Assembly: GCA_009782515.1 (NCBI GenBank) | Contig: WRIY01000018.1 | Coordinates: 1 to 46,434, forward strand | Origin: Eubacteriaceae bacterium | Lineage (GTDB): Bacteria; Bacillota; Clostridia; Eubacteriales; Anaerofustaceae | Length of the DNA stretch: 46,434 nt | Direction: 5' to 3' | In this document: in pieces, positions 36,379 through 44,099 of the stretch | How positions within the stretch are numbered: the first letter of the stretch is position 1 | Layout: each line of letters begins with the position of its first letter | Program-made: the position numbers and the translations under genes | The notes under the pieces: model-generated | The model's database searches: none | What the model saw: only the letters and a program-made list of their open reading frames with translations | Told to the model about the DNA's origin: nothing

Positions 36379-37454
36379 TTCTTCTCCCCTTTTCCAAAAA
36401 GGTGGGCAGCTGCCATCAAAACCCCGCCTATTGCAGCTGCACCGCTGATCAGCGGCATTGCATATTTCAGCTCTTTCTTAACACCAGAGGGCGATGTGTA
36501 TGTGGAGCTGCCTGTAAAGTTTAGCGCCAGATAAGAAGATATAGCCGGGAAAAGCAGCAATTCGCCTGCTGCAAGCATGCGATCCTGCAGCTCAAAACCC
36601 TTTGAAAGCTGCAGTGAGCCTGCTGTCCAGCACAGCCCTGCAAGCCACCCTTTTAATGAAAAGGCCTTGCCAGGTATATAGGGCAGCAATAGCGGAGTGG
36701 CTACCGAACCGGCAATGACAGCACCTGCAAAGGCGGCGAGATCCTTTTTGCCAAGAGGCTTCCTGGCAAATTGGTTGCTAAGAAAAACCACGCCTAAAAT
36801 AGGCAGAGACATTTTTATAGCAGGCACCAATTCCATAGGGACTAAAACAAGCCTGTCTTTAAACGTGAAGCTTACAAGCCGCATTTCCTCTGTTGCCTCA
36901 TTCCCGGACGAAATAAACTCCTTTATATCGCTGGCCCGTACCGGGCCATATTCAACATGAAATCCAGTGCGCTGAGGGATATCCTGGGCGCCTACGCCTG
37001 AAGCGGCTAGCTGTGGCAGGATTATTAGCCTGTGTGACACGATTTCCGAAAGGCCGGCTGCCTGAATGCGGCTAACCAGCTCCTCTGTGCCAAAAGTGCC
37101 TTTCCCTGCAGCGCACCATACATTGATGCCGTCAGTATCGAGAATCAAAACCCAGCAATCAAGCCCGGAGAGTTCCTGTCGCAGTGCATCGAAAGTCAGC
37201 TTATAGTTAGCGCTAACAAGCACAGGCGAAGCTTCATCCGGTTCGCCGACGGCATATAGCCCCGGGCTAACTTTATAGTTCATCCGCCCAATGCCCCATC
37301 GCACTTTCCATGCCCCCAGCTTGTCTTTGGCACTAAGCCGCGTTGCAATTACAGGAACACTCCCTATTGGTGTGGCAAGCTCGCCTATTTGCCAGCTCTC
37401 TGTAATCTCGCTTGATTTTGCCATCTGCCTGCCAGAGTGGGATTGCCCATTCAT
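36375..37454 (-). CDS. hgcA: HgcA, corrinoid protein for mercury methylation
   Basis: A 359-aa membrane corrinoid protein. HgcA receives a methyl group on its cobalt and hands it to Hg(II). The defining cap-helix motif GINVWCAAGKGTFGTEEL lies near residues 110-126, and its Cys (about 114) coordinates cobalt from below. Related CFeSP proteins have Thr there. The corrinoid domain covers roughly residues 30-190. About five membrane helices follow (215-355), with the family-typical NFTGSSTYTSPSGVKKE segment near the last loop. The ATG at 37452-37454 overlaps the arsR stop (ATGA) and has AGGGG 8 nt upstream; an in-frame GTG three codons earlier is less likely. Length slightly exceeds the Pseudodesulfovibrio protein (338 aa). 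Methyl source, probably methyl-THF, is not encoded here. Confidence 0.94.
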   Translation of the reverse strand: MNGQSHSGRQMAKSSEITESWQIGELATPIGSVPVIATRLSAKDKLGAWKVRWGIGRMNYKVSPGLYAVGEPDEASPVLVSANYKLTFDALRQELSGLDCWVLILDTDGINVWCAAGKGTFGTEELVSRIQAAGLSEIVSHRLIILPQLAASGVGAQDIPQRTGFHVEYGPVRASDIKEFISSGNEATEEMRLVSFTFKDRLVLVPMELVPAIKMSLPILGVVFLSNQFARKPLGKKDLAAFAGAVIAGSVATPLLLPYIPGKAFSLKGWLAGLCWTAGSLQLSKGFELQDRMLAAGELLLFPAISSYLALNFTGSSTYTSPSGVKKELKYAMPLISGAAAIGGVLMAAAHLFGKGEKK

Positions 37455-37768
37455 GCATAGCACCCCTTTTTCATATCGTTATTTTCAGTTGGGGAAGATG
37501 TCAACTGCCTTAACAATTCAACGGCATTCCTACTGCCGCTTTCGCTGATGGAGTAATGCGTCCACTTTCCCTCTTTGCGCGATGCAACAATCCCGCTTTC
37601 ACAGAGTATCTTCATGTGATGGGAGAGGGTTGGCTGTGATATCTGCAGCTGTCCAAGCAGAATGCAGGCGCATTTCTCGCCGCTCTGCAGCAGCTCAAGA
37701 ATTTTCAGCCGGTTTGCATCGCACAGGGCTTTGAAAACCGCTGCATTTTTTGTATATACACTGCTCAA
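37451..37768 (-). CDS. ArsR/SmtB-family metal-responsive repressor
   Basis: A 105-aa winged-helix repressor. Motifs are AVFKALCDANRLKILELLQSG, then the CAC pair in GEKCACILLGQLQISQPTLSHH (metal-site helix and DNA helix), then GIVASRKEGKWTHYSI. ArsR proteins leave DNA on binding As(III), Sb(III) or other thiophilic metals; here the Cys pair reads C-A-C. The TTG at 37766-37768 is chosen because GAGGTG sits 6 nt upstream, and the longer frame (37831) runs into the promoter. The stop overlaps the hgcA start, so it is the first gene of the operon. An ArsR-like regulator is reported to control hgcAB in Pseudodesulfovibrio mercurii, which supports the same role here. Confidence 0.9.
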   Translation of the reverse strand: MSSVYTKNAAVFKALCDANRLKILELLQSGEKCACILLGQLQISQPTLSHHMKILCESGIVASRKEGKWTHYSISESGSRNAVELLRQLTSSPTENNDMKKGCYA

Positions 37769-38124
37769 GCAATTCACCTCATATAGAAATATATCAATGT
37801 TAATTATGCCCTTCATATTGACTTCTGTCAATACATTAATTATATGAAGCCGTCAGCTTTTCTCAGCCTGACTATTGATATGCTGCCAGCCATCGCAAGC
37901 AGCATTGCTATGCCACAATAATTGTTTATTTGACAATATAAAAATCATTCAGCTATAATTCAGCTATAAAGCCGCGAATAATTCTATTGGCAAGATTATT
38001 GCCAGCAATTATTTCAAGCAACTACAATTCGCCCGCAAGCATTTAAGCAGCAGGCGCTAAGCGTCCAAGCCTTTGGCATGCGGGCACATCAGCAATGATT
38101 TTTTAAACAATAAAAGGAGCCTAT
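37769..38124. other. Intergenic region upstream of arsR-hgcAB
   Basis: Contains the arsR promoter and operator close to 37769-37834 (listed separately). The rest, up to the start of the next pseudogene at 38125, is AT-rich. I see no further gene or RNA. A plus-strand start for the neighbouring pseudogene is helped by AAAGGAGCC just before 38125. Confidence 0.5.
37804..37834 (-). promoter_or_regulatory. Promoter and ArsR-type operator of arsR-hgcAB
   Basis: On the minus strand, TTGACA (37827-37832), exactly 17 bp, then CATAAT (37804-37809). The -35 box lies inside the palindrome TATTGAC-TTCT-GTCAATA (37817-37834, 7-bp arms), the form of an ArsR/SmtB operator. Bound repressor would block the -35 region. 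The leader to the TTG start is about 30 nt. Seen: boxes and palindrome. Inferred: the binding protein is the product of the first gene. Confidence 0.78.
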
Positions 38125-39274
38125 ATGAAAAACAATAAACGCCAGAAGACGCTCTCAGCAGCGCTGGCAGCAATTCTGGGCATAGGCGCATTATGCGGCG
38201 CAACCGTTTTGGCTTCAAGAGAGTACAATGAAGAGATCATCATGATGGCGCTTGAAAATGAGCAATACGAGTTTAGCAGGATAAGGGGCATGGAGCTGGA
38301 CGAGATTATAGCCCAAATGGCTATCGCTGCCGGCAGCGGCGGCGACTACAGCCCGATATTTTACTATGCAAATGTCTTCTATGAGCGCGTGCAGGCGGGC
38401 AAAGTCAGCGAAGGCACGCTTATTGGGCTAGCGAAAAACCCGCTTATGCCGGACGTTGTGAGGACCACTGTAATTCAAGTTTGCCGAAAGATTGGCATTT
38501 ACCCACAGTCTTTTGACAAAATGCTCTATAGCGAAAAAACCCGGAGCTGTTAAAAACTGACTTAATCATAGCAAAGCCGATTATAGGCGATGACACTAAG
38601 TGGCTTGAGGACATTGCTATGGGGCCCAATGAATACCTAGCCCCGTTTGCATTTCACAGGCTCGCAGTTGATGCGCCTGAGGCTGCCTTTAGGCTTGCCG
38701 ATGCTGTTATTGCCGACCCTTCAATGAAAGGCACGCTAAAGCTTGTATTTGCATGCTATGCAAAGTCGGCGTGGTACCAAAACAACTACACGCCTGAGAT
38801 GGAAAGCGATCCGGATTTTATAAAGTATGTTGAGACGCTCTTTGCCATGGCGGACGAAATTGACATACACGATGAGGACGATGAGGACGATTTGGCAAGA
38901 ATCATGTTCCAGCTTACAGCCATACCAAGCGGGCCTATAGCAATGGCGGTGCTTGAATACAGCAAATTCTATGCCTTGCCGTTTAATACCGCAGTCGCTA
39001 GCGCAGTAAACCAACACAAGGCGCTTATAGGCGTACTGCAGGCAAATCCAACACAAAAGCAGCTTGAGACAGTTCACAAAGCTGTGGAAATCCATCCAGT
39101 ATATGAGGTTGTGGATGCCTTAATCGAAGTTTCATTGAGCGCCCTGAGCTTGCCCCTGAAAATGGGATAGAAAGGCTTGAAGAGCTTAGCGAAGCGGCAG
39201 AGGCCACTATATGTCAGAATGGGAATAGAAATGGCACATGCTATGCTCTTTTGAACAAAGTAAGTGGGAGCTAA
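38125..39274 (+). pseudogene. Doubly frameshifted exported protein of unknown function
   Basis: The first frame (38125-38553, AAAGGAG before the ATG) opens with a signal peptide or membrane segment (LSAALAAILGIGALCGATVLA) and a helical region. It ends in an A6 run at 38534-38539, where one base less gives a frameshift. Reading the other frame restores NPELLKTDLIIAKP and continues into the segment 38619-39170. A second shift near 39130 is needed to read RPELAPENGIERLEELSE to TAA at 39274. The whole would be about 380 aa, helical, HEAT-like in parts, with an acidic stretch (DEDDEDDL). It resembles no family I can name. A programmed frameshift is unlikely, since two independent shifts are needed. 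Confidence 0.75.
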
Positions 39275-39480
39275 ACTGCTAAAGCATTTATGGTGCAAAA
39301 GCTCAAATGAGCTTACCAGCCTCTTTGTTTCAAGAATGCTGCATACTAAAGTGGAAAGCCCGTTTCCAGATCAAGCAATTTTATAAGGCAGGCATTCCCA
39401 CAGATACAGGCGCTAATTCAGCGCAATACATAAAAAACAGATTGCATTCAACAAAAAAGCAAACTTGTTGCCAAAAGGTA

Positions 39481-39510
39481 TTGACACAGCTTATGCCTTT
39501 TTTGTATTAT
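39481..39510 (+). promoter_or_regulatory. Promoter of the tRNA-Tyr gene
   Basis: TTGACA (39481-39486), an 18-bp spacer and TATTAT (39505-39510), with the tRNA starting 10 bp later. Good match to a strong vegetative promoter. Confidence 0.8.
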
Positions 39511-39520
39511 GGCATTCGTT

Positions 39521-39605
39521 GGGTAGGTGCCCGAGTGGTTAAAGGGGGCGGACTGTAAATCCGTTGGCGCGGCCTACGATGGTTCGAATCCATCCCTGCC
39601 CACCA
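39521..39605 (+). tRNA. tRNA-Tyr (GTA anticodon)
   Basis: An 85-nt gene with CCA encoded. The 7-bp acceptor stem is GGGTAGG/CCTGCCC, followed by the discriminator A and CCA. The anticodon loop CTGTAAA holds GTA at 39555-39557 on a 5-bp stem (GCGGA/TCCGT). A long variable arm (class II) precedes the T-arm GATGG-TTCGAAT-CCATC. All features fit tRNA-Tyr. It is the probable integration site of the decayed element found just downstream. Confidence 0.95.
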
Positions 39606-39616
39606 TTTTTTATGTA

Positions 39617-39643
39617 AAAAACGGCTATAAGCCGTTATTTTTT
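39617..39643 (+). terminator. Terminator after tRNA-Tyr
   Basis: Hairpin AACGGCT-ATA-AGCCGTT (39620-39636) followed by ATTTTTT, 15 bp after the tRNA. Confidence 0.85.
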
Positions 39644-39862
39644 ATGTTGTTCATATTTGCATATTTACTCATACCCTAACCATACCACAACGGATCATCG
39701 TGCACCACCCAAAATGCGCTCACATGGCATGGAACGCATACCCTATTATACCCAAACAGAAAATTATTGGCATAATTGCAGTTATACAAACCTTTGAAAC
39801 ACACAGAGCACTAAATTTAGCTGCTTTCTACGAATTGAATGGTTGTAATAAATTGCTCATAA

Positions 39863-40086
39863 TCAGATTTGATCCCTCTCGCTTTTTTCCAAGCTAGTAA
39901 TAAAGTCTTGCATTCGATCAGCACTATCTCTCTTCATTTTTTGAGTCACATGCCCATACACATCGAGTGTGAATGCTGCAGAATAGTGACCTAATGCATC
40001 TTGCAAGGTCTTTGCATCATCTCCATTTGCTAGAGACATAACAGCGAATATGGCGCATATCATGAAAACGGGCTATCGCCGCTTCA
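39863..40086 (-). pseudogene. Remnant of a tyrosine recombinase (integrase)
   Basis: Only the C-terminal end remains. On the minus strand, IARFHDMRH (the HxxR box) is followed by a 1-2-base frameshift near 40050. Reading then resumes as SLANGDDAKTLQDALGHYSAAFTLDVYGHVTQKM; the key blocks are ALGHYSAAFTLD and the catalytic Tyr in DVYGHVT. This is the signature of Tn916/phage-type site-specific integrases. N-terminal and core domains are gone. It lies 258 bp downstream of tRNA-Tyr, the place where integrase genes of tRNA-targeting elements are normally found. Confidence 0.85.
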
Positions 40087-40087
40087 A

Positions 40088-40260
40088 TTAATCGTCATAA
40101 TGCCTTCCGCATTGAATATAGAACCTGGTTTCCTTCGACTTTATATACTATACGGTTTGAGCTGTCTATCCGACGGCTCCAATAACCTCGTTTATCCCCT
40201 TTAGGGGCTCAGGCTTTCCAATGCCTGAGAACGGGTTGCGCTCTATGTCCTATGAGTAAA
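40088..40260 (-). pseudogene. Remnant of a YoeB/Txe-type toxin gene
   Basis: On the minus strand the frame reads DIERNPFSGIGKPEPLKG, the YoeB hallmark. Reading a second frame after a shift near 40190 gives WSRRIDSSNRIVYKVEGN. The end reads either SMRKAL or, in the third frame, CGRHYDD before TAA at 40088. YoeB toxins are ribosome-dependent mRNA interferases of about 85 aa. Here the first third is missing and at least one frameshift is present, so it is inactive. It follows the antitoxin-like pseudogene in the normal antitoxin-toxin order. Confidence 0.82.
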
Positions 40261-40273
40261 TTATTCCTTTTTT

Positions 40274-40529
40274 TTATCTCTTGTTTGCCTGCTGAACTAA
40301 GTTTGCCCCTGCTTCTGCCTGAGATATTCTGCGTTTGATAATTGCTTGGTTTTCCTCACTATAAAACGAATCTTCGCTTGCTGCAATTTCGAATGGGATT
40401 CTCTGCTCGCGAAGAACAGCTTTTATAAATAGGCTGAAAGCAACAGGCGCTCTCAAGCCAACATCCAGGCAAAACTCTTCAAAAGCTGCCTGAGCCATCG
40501 TCCATTTCGAAGATTACTTGTTGATTCAT
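40274..40529 (-). pseudogene. RelB/DinJ-type antitoxin gene, frameshifted
   Basis: The ATG at 40527-40529 has AGAGG upstream and reads MNQQVIFEMDD. It then goes out of frame by one base near 40498-40500; the next frame gives QAAFEEFCLDVGLRAPVAF and FIKAVLREQRIPFEI to the stop at 40274. This is the ribbon-helix-helix antitoxin type of RelB/DinJ. One missing base between the two parts restores a complete protein of about 85 aa. Together with the toxin remnant it forms a dead toxin-antitoxin module beside the integrase remnant. Confidence 0.8.
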
Positions 40530-41072
40530 AGCTTCTACCTCTTTGCATTTTAGTTTATTATATCAAATGCCTCATCGCGCTAGCTGCGAATAAAGCGGAT
40601 CCTGCTTGATAATGGATATCCAGCGAAAAAAATAAAACAATGCATATGCCCAAAAACAGGCGTTTTTAGGGGCTACACACGATTTTGCGCAGCAAAGGAG
40701 TATTTCAGAGTGCAAAATAGATTGCTGCTTGCCATTTAGAGGGAGATCATGCAATGCTGTGCATCAGGAAAAAACTAAGCTGAAACCCGAGGCTTTTGCA
40801 ACATGCCTGCCTTCAGGCATGTTGCTTTCATAATAGTAGCAAAAACATAGCAGCCACATACGATGTATTAAGCTTTTTTGAAACGGCAAAGAGCCAGAAT
40901 TCTTTTCATGCATAAACGAGGCTAACAAGCTGGCATGCGCGTGTTCTTTGCTTGAGCTAAGCCTGAGCTAAGCCTTGTGCTTTCAACAATTGGATTGTCA
41001 GCAATAGGCCAAGATGCAGCAGCAAAGCGAACAGGCTCCTTTGCATAAAATATAAATTTCGGAGTGATTATA
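40530..41072. other. Gene-free stretch with one strong hairpin
   Basis: About 540 bp between the dead antitoxin gene and ytaF. A 60-codon minus-strand frame (40572-40754) has no ribosome site or family match. A 12-bp perfect hairpin at 40798-40825 is the only clear structure. The stretch probably contains the antitoxin promoter and remains of the integrated element. Confidence 0.45.
40798..40825. repeat. Perfect 12-bp hairpin
   Basis: GCAACATGCCTG (40798-40809), CCTT loop, CAGGCATGTTGC (40814-40825). Only three T residues follow on the plus strand, so a terminator role is weak. It may be an orphan terminator or an element end. Confidence 0.55.
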
Positions 41073-41729
41073 TTGAAATTAGCAACAAGCCTTTTACAGG
41101 CATGGGCACTCGTTATGGCACTCGGGATTGATGCCTTTATGAGCAGTTTCGGCTATGGGGTTAGCAATATAAAAATACCGTTTAAATCAATAACTATTAT
41201 CAACTTTATATGCAGCTGTTTGCTGTCTATAGGGCTGTTTTTTGGTTCAGCAGTCGGAGTTTTCGTACCGGAAAAGGCAACAGGATGGATAGCGTTTTTT
41301 ATGCTATTTTCTCTTGGCATATACAAACTGTTTGATAGTGCAGCTAAAAATACAATTCGCAAGCGAAACGGAATTGATACAGAAGTCGAATTTTCGTTGT
41401 TTAGCTTAAAATTCATATTGAAAATCTATGCCGATCCAGAGGAAGCTGATATAGACAACTCCATGGATATCTCGCCAAAAGAGGCAGCGGCCCTTGCAAT
41501 AGCGCTTGGGCTTGATGGCCTTAGCGTAGGTTTTGGCGTTGGCATAGCTGCCTCGCCGGGCTACTGTGCGCTTGTAATCACTCTATCGCTAATTAGCGAT
41601 ATGCTGGCAATTATACTCGGCAGCTACTTAGGAAACAAGGTGGCAAAAAGGCTGGCTATTGATATATCCTGGCTCAGCGGAGCCGTGCTGATGGCTATCG
41701 CTATTCTGGGTGCGCCTAATGCGCATTAA
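41073..41729 (+). CDS. ytaF: YtaF-like sporulation membrane protein (MntP-related)
   Basis: A 218-aa membrane protein of the YtaF group, related to MntP/YebN manganese exporters. It has two internally similar halves of about three helices each. Key acidic positions are in LVMALGIDAFMSSFGYGVSNIKIP and IALGLDGLSVGFGVGI (an Asp in each half). The loop between them is longer and charged (DPEEADIDNSMDISPKEA). In Bacillus, YtaF is linked to sporulation; transport is suspected from the family fold. The TTG at 41073 is chosen because GGAG sits 8 nt upstream; the GTG at 41064 overlaps that site. It is a single gene. Confidence 0.85.
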   Translation: MKLATSLLQAWALVMALGIDAFMSSFGYGVSNIKIPFKSITIINFICSCLLSIGLFFGSAVGVFVPEKATGWIAFFMLFSLGIYKLFDSAAKNTIRKRNGIDTEVEFSLFSLKFILKIYADPEEADIDNSMDISPKEAAALAIALGLDGLSVGFGVGIAASPGYCALVITLSLISDMLAIILGSYLGNKVAKRLAIDISWLSGAVLMAIAILGAPNAH

Positions 41730-41881
41730 GAGAACTCGTGGCACTTTTATAAACTCAAAGCCTGCTTTTGGGCAAAGCCCGGTACAAGCGCGCTTCCGCC
41801 TTTCCTGCAGCCACAGCTCAGGTTTGGCTGCAAGGCTGCCTGTTTAGCAAAAGCGGCTTTCATGACTGCCTGCCAACAGCA

Positions 41882-41913
41882 AAAGGCCCGCTTTGCTGTA
41901 TTGCCGGGCCTTT
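41882..41913. terminator. Hairpin between convergent ytaF and methyltransferase genes
   Basis: A 9-bp stem (AAAGGCCCG, 41882-41890; CGGGCCTTT, 41905-41913). On the minus strand the stem ends in TTTT, so it probably terminates the methyltransferase transcript; it may act in both directions. Confidence 0.55.
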
Positions 41914-41987
41914 ATACTGTCGCAATCGTTTTCGAAAATTAGCTGTGTCTTTCTGCTACCGGCAGTATTTCTGTTTGAAATGCTATG

Positions 41988-42590
41988 CTATAATTTTGCA
42001 AACTTTACGACCTGTGCATACCCTCTGGCAACTGTGCCTTTATGCTGCAAACCAAACTCTGAAAACCGATCTGCCATCTCCTTTGCAGTTTGAAATTCGC
42101 CAACAATACGAAATGCTCTCCTAACGCCATGAATCGCTTTGCGAATGATAAATGGAAATTTCGGGTCGGCTATATATAAACACCCGCCAGGCTTAAGAAC
42201 CCTTGCTGCTTCCCTGGCGAACTCTGATTTATCAGGAAATTGGTAATAAGCCATGCAAGCGACAAGCACATCAAACGATTCACTGGTGAAAGGCATTCTC
42301 CCACTCACTGTTTTCTGAAATGAGCCGTCAGGATATTGCCGAGATGCGATTTCGACCATCTTTACATCTGTGTCTGTTCCATATGCCTCAATGTTGCGGC
42401 CATTGCATAAACGTTTAATCAGGGCGCCTGTGCCGCAGCCAACGTCAAGCAGGCGCATGCCATTATATAAAACAACTTCCTCTGAGAGCAAATCATAGAA
42501 TCGCTTTGAAGCTTTGCCAGCAAGCCCGTTGTCGTATCTATTGGCTAGTTTCCTGTATTTTTTATCTTTTCGCGCTTCCCTCTTAGCCAT
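41988..42590 (-). CDS. Class I SAM-dependent methyltransferase
   Basis: A 200-aa methyltransferase. Motif I is LLDVGCGTGALIKRL, motif II region AYGTDTDVKMVEIA, motif IV FDVLVACMAYYQFP and motif VI EAARVLKPGGCLYIADP. The fold is the UbiE/small-molecule type (Methyltransf_11), and the substrate cannot be told. The basic N-terminus (MAKREARKDKKYRKLANRYD) is family-typical. The ATG at 42588-42590 has AGGAGA 6 nt upstream; a longer frame has no site. Monocistronic and convergent with ytaF. Confidence 0.88.
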   Translation of the reverse strand: MAKREARKDKKYRKLANRYDNGLAGKASKRFYDLLSEEVVLYNGMRLLDVGCGTGALIKRLCNGRNIEAYGTDTDVKMVEIASRQYPDGSFQKTVSGRMPFTSESFDVLVACMAYYQFPDKSEFAREAARVLKPGGCLYIADPKFPFIIRKAIHGVRRAFRIVGEFQTAKEMADRFSEFGLQHKGTVARGYAQVVKFAKL

Positions 42591-42978
42591 CGCTATTCTC
42601 CTGTGCTTTATACATACATCTAAATACAATTCCATATTTTCTACAGCTTTGCCTTAGCGGGTGAAGGCAAAAAATAGAAATGCTCATTTATTATAATAAC
42701 ATTAGAATTGTCAAATCCCAAACTAATGATGCGCATTCATTGCCCGTGAGAGATTATCCTTGGCCAGCTTATGCTTCATCGAGGCTGCTTGAGCGGGCTG
42801 TATAAGTGCCTGCTGCAAAAGGGCGAAGCAAAAATCGGTTAATTGTATGAGGGTATGAATGGGAGTTATGTGTTGCGCGTAACATATTGATTGAACTAAA
42901 TTGGATACAAATGTATACTAATTGTAGAATTTTGGCAGAACGCAAGCGTTGCAACAATAATTTTAGGGGGATAGACAA
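42591..42978. other. Intergenic region between divergent genes
   Basis: About 390 bp with both promoters. The URO-D promoter at 42891-42919 is listed separately. No gene was supported; a 69-codon minus-strand frame (42769-42978) has no ribosome site. Confidence 0.5.
42891..42919 (+). promoter_or_regulatory. Promoter of URO-D-family gene 2
   Basis: TTGAAC (42891-42896), a 17-bp spacer and TATACT (42914-42919). The gene starts at 42979 with AGGGGG about 8 nt before it. Confidence 0.65.
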
Positions 42979-43959
42979 ATGCTAACACCAAGGCAAAACT
43001 TTATGCAGGTGCATAAGGGCGGGAATCCTGACAGATTTGTCAAGCAGTTTGAGTTTTTTGCGATTGTCCCGGACCCGGGCATGTTCGGGGCAAGGCCTGA
43101 GCCGGGAGGCGAGGCTGTTGATGCCTGGGGAGTGACAAGCCGCTGGCCTGAAGGGGTTATTACGCCCTTCCCTGTGCATGATGATGAGCATAAGGTTGTG
43201 AAAGACATAAAAAGATGGAGGGAGTATATAAAAGCGCCCAGCCTCGATTATACAGAGGAAGCTTGGGAAGAGCCAATGAGAATTGCCAGCAGCATTGACA
43301 GAAATGAGCTCTTTGTAGGCACCATTATCTTCCCGGGATTTTTTGAGCATCTGCACTACATGATGGGAATGAATGACGCCCTTATGAATCTGGTGCTTGA
43401 GCCGGAAGAGACTCACGCTATCATTGACAACTACCTTCAATACCTTCTTAAACGAAGCGATATAATATCTGCGCATACAAAACCGGATATGCTTATGCTC
43501 AGCGATGACTTGGGCACATCCCGCAATTCCTTCATATCGCCTGAAATGTTCAGGGAGTTCTTCCTGCCTGCGTACAAAAAGCTCTTCGCCCGCTGGCGCG
43601 ACAATGGAGCTGAGCTTATATACATGCACAATGACAGCTACAGCGCAAACCTTGTGCCTTTGTTTATTGAAGCAGGCATAGATGTTTGGCAGGGGGCCAC
43701 TACGCTTTGCGATGTGGCGCATCTTGTCAAAGAATATGGCGGCCAGATAACTATCATGGGCGACATTGACAGCGGGGTTGTTGATCAGCCAAATTGGACC
43801 AGGGAGCTTGTCGAAGCTGAAGTCAGGCGCGCGTGCAGCTCAAACGGAAAGCTTTACTTTGTGCCTAGCATGACCATGGCTGCCCCGCCGACACTTTACC
43901 CTGGAGTTGACAGCTGCATAGATGAATGCATTGACATGATGTCTAAAGAAATGTTTTAG
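42979..43959 (+). CDS. URO-D/MtaA-superfamily protein 2
   Basis: A 326-aa member of the uroporphyrinogen decarboxylase superfamily, distantly related to the protein at 23166. Landmarks are DMLMLSDDLGTSRNSFISPEMF, then GAELIYMHNDSYSANLVP at the place of the metal-binding His-x-Cys, and TIMGDIDSGVVDQPNW. The site here reads MHND, so the zinc Cys is replaced by Asp. That argues against standard MtaA-type thiol methylation, and the HemE Arg signature is absent too. Ligands His and Asp could still hold a metal. It has its own promoter and terminator and no operon partner. Function unknown; a methyltransferase or a decarboxylase-fold lyase is possible. Confidence 0.8.
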   Translation: MLTPRQNFMQVHKGGNPDRFVKQFEFFAIVPDPGMFGARPEPGGEAVDAWGVTSRWPEGVITPFPVHDDEHKVVKDIKRWREYIKAPSLDYTEEAWEEPMRIASSIDRNELFVGTIIFPGFFEHLHYMMGMNDALMNLVLEPEETHAIIDNYLQYLLKRSDIISAHTKPDMLMLSDDLGTSRNSFISPEMFREFFLPAYKKLFARWRDNGAELIYMHNDSYSANLVPLFIEAGIDVWQGATTLCDVAHLVKEYGGQITIMGDIDSGVVDQPNWTRELVEAEVRRACSSNGKLYFVPSMTMAAPPTLYPGVDSCIDECIDMMSKEMF

Positions 43960-43976
43960 CCAATTACGGCAATTTA

Positions 43977-44022
43977 GCTGCTGCACAGATAAAAAAATAC
44001 TGCTGTGCAGCAGCATTTTTTT
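43977..44022 (+). terminator. Terminator after URO-D-family gene 2
   Basis: A 12-bp stem (GCTGCTGCACAG, 43977-43988; CTGTGCAGCAGC, 44003-44014) with an A-rich loop, followed by ATTTTTTT. Confidence 0.88.
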
Positions 44023-44070
44023 ATCATGCATATGATCGGCCCAAATTTAACGCAATCCGCAAGAATTCTC

Positions 44071-44099
44071 CCGCTTCAAACGCCAAAGGCGTTAAGCGG
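44071..44099. repeat. Terminal hairpin of IS605-type copy B
   Basis: CCGCTTCAAACGCC-AAA-GGCGTTAAGCGG region: outer arms CCGCTT/AAGCGG and inner ACGCC/GGCGT. It is better paired than the copy at 669-697, which has one mismatch. It marks the left end of the element, because the sequence to its left is not shared with copy A. Confidence 0.78.

Noticed and set aside
36375..37454. CFeSP (acetyl-CoA pathway) corrinoid subunit instead of HgcA
   Set aside because: The cap-helix Cys in NVWCAAGK, the membrane domain and the NFTGSSTYTSPSG segment are HgcA features; CFeSP subunits are soluble and have Thr at the Cys position.
38531..38545. A AAA AAC slippery heptamer, suggesting a programmed -1 frameshift
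   Set aside because: The codon phase does not match the canonical X-XXY-YYZ register, and the same gene needs a second, unrelated frameshift near 39130, so plain decay or base-call loss fits better.
41768..42124. 118-codon frame between ytaF and the methyltransferase
   Set aside because: It runs through the terminator hairpin and antisense into the methyltransferase gene; its composition is that of a shadow frame.
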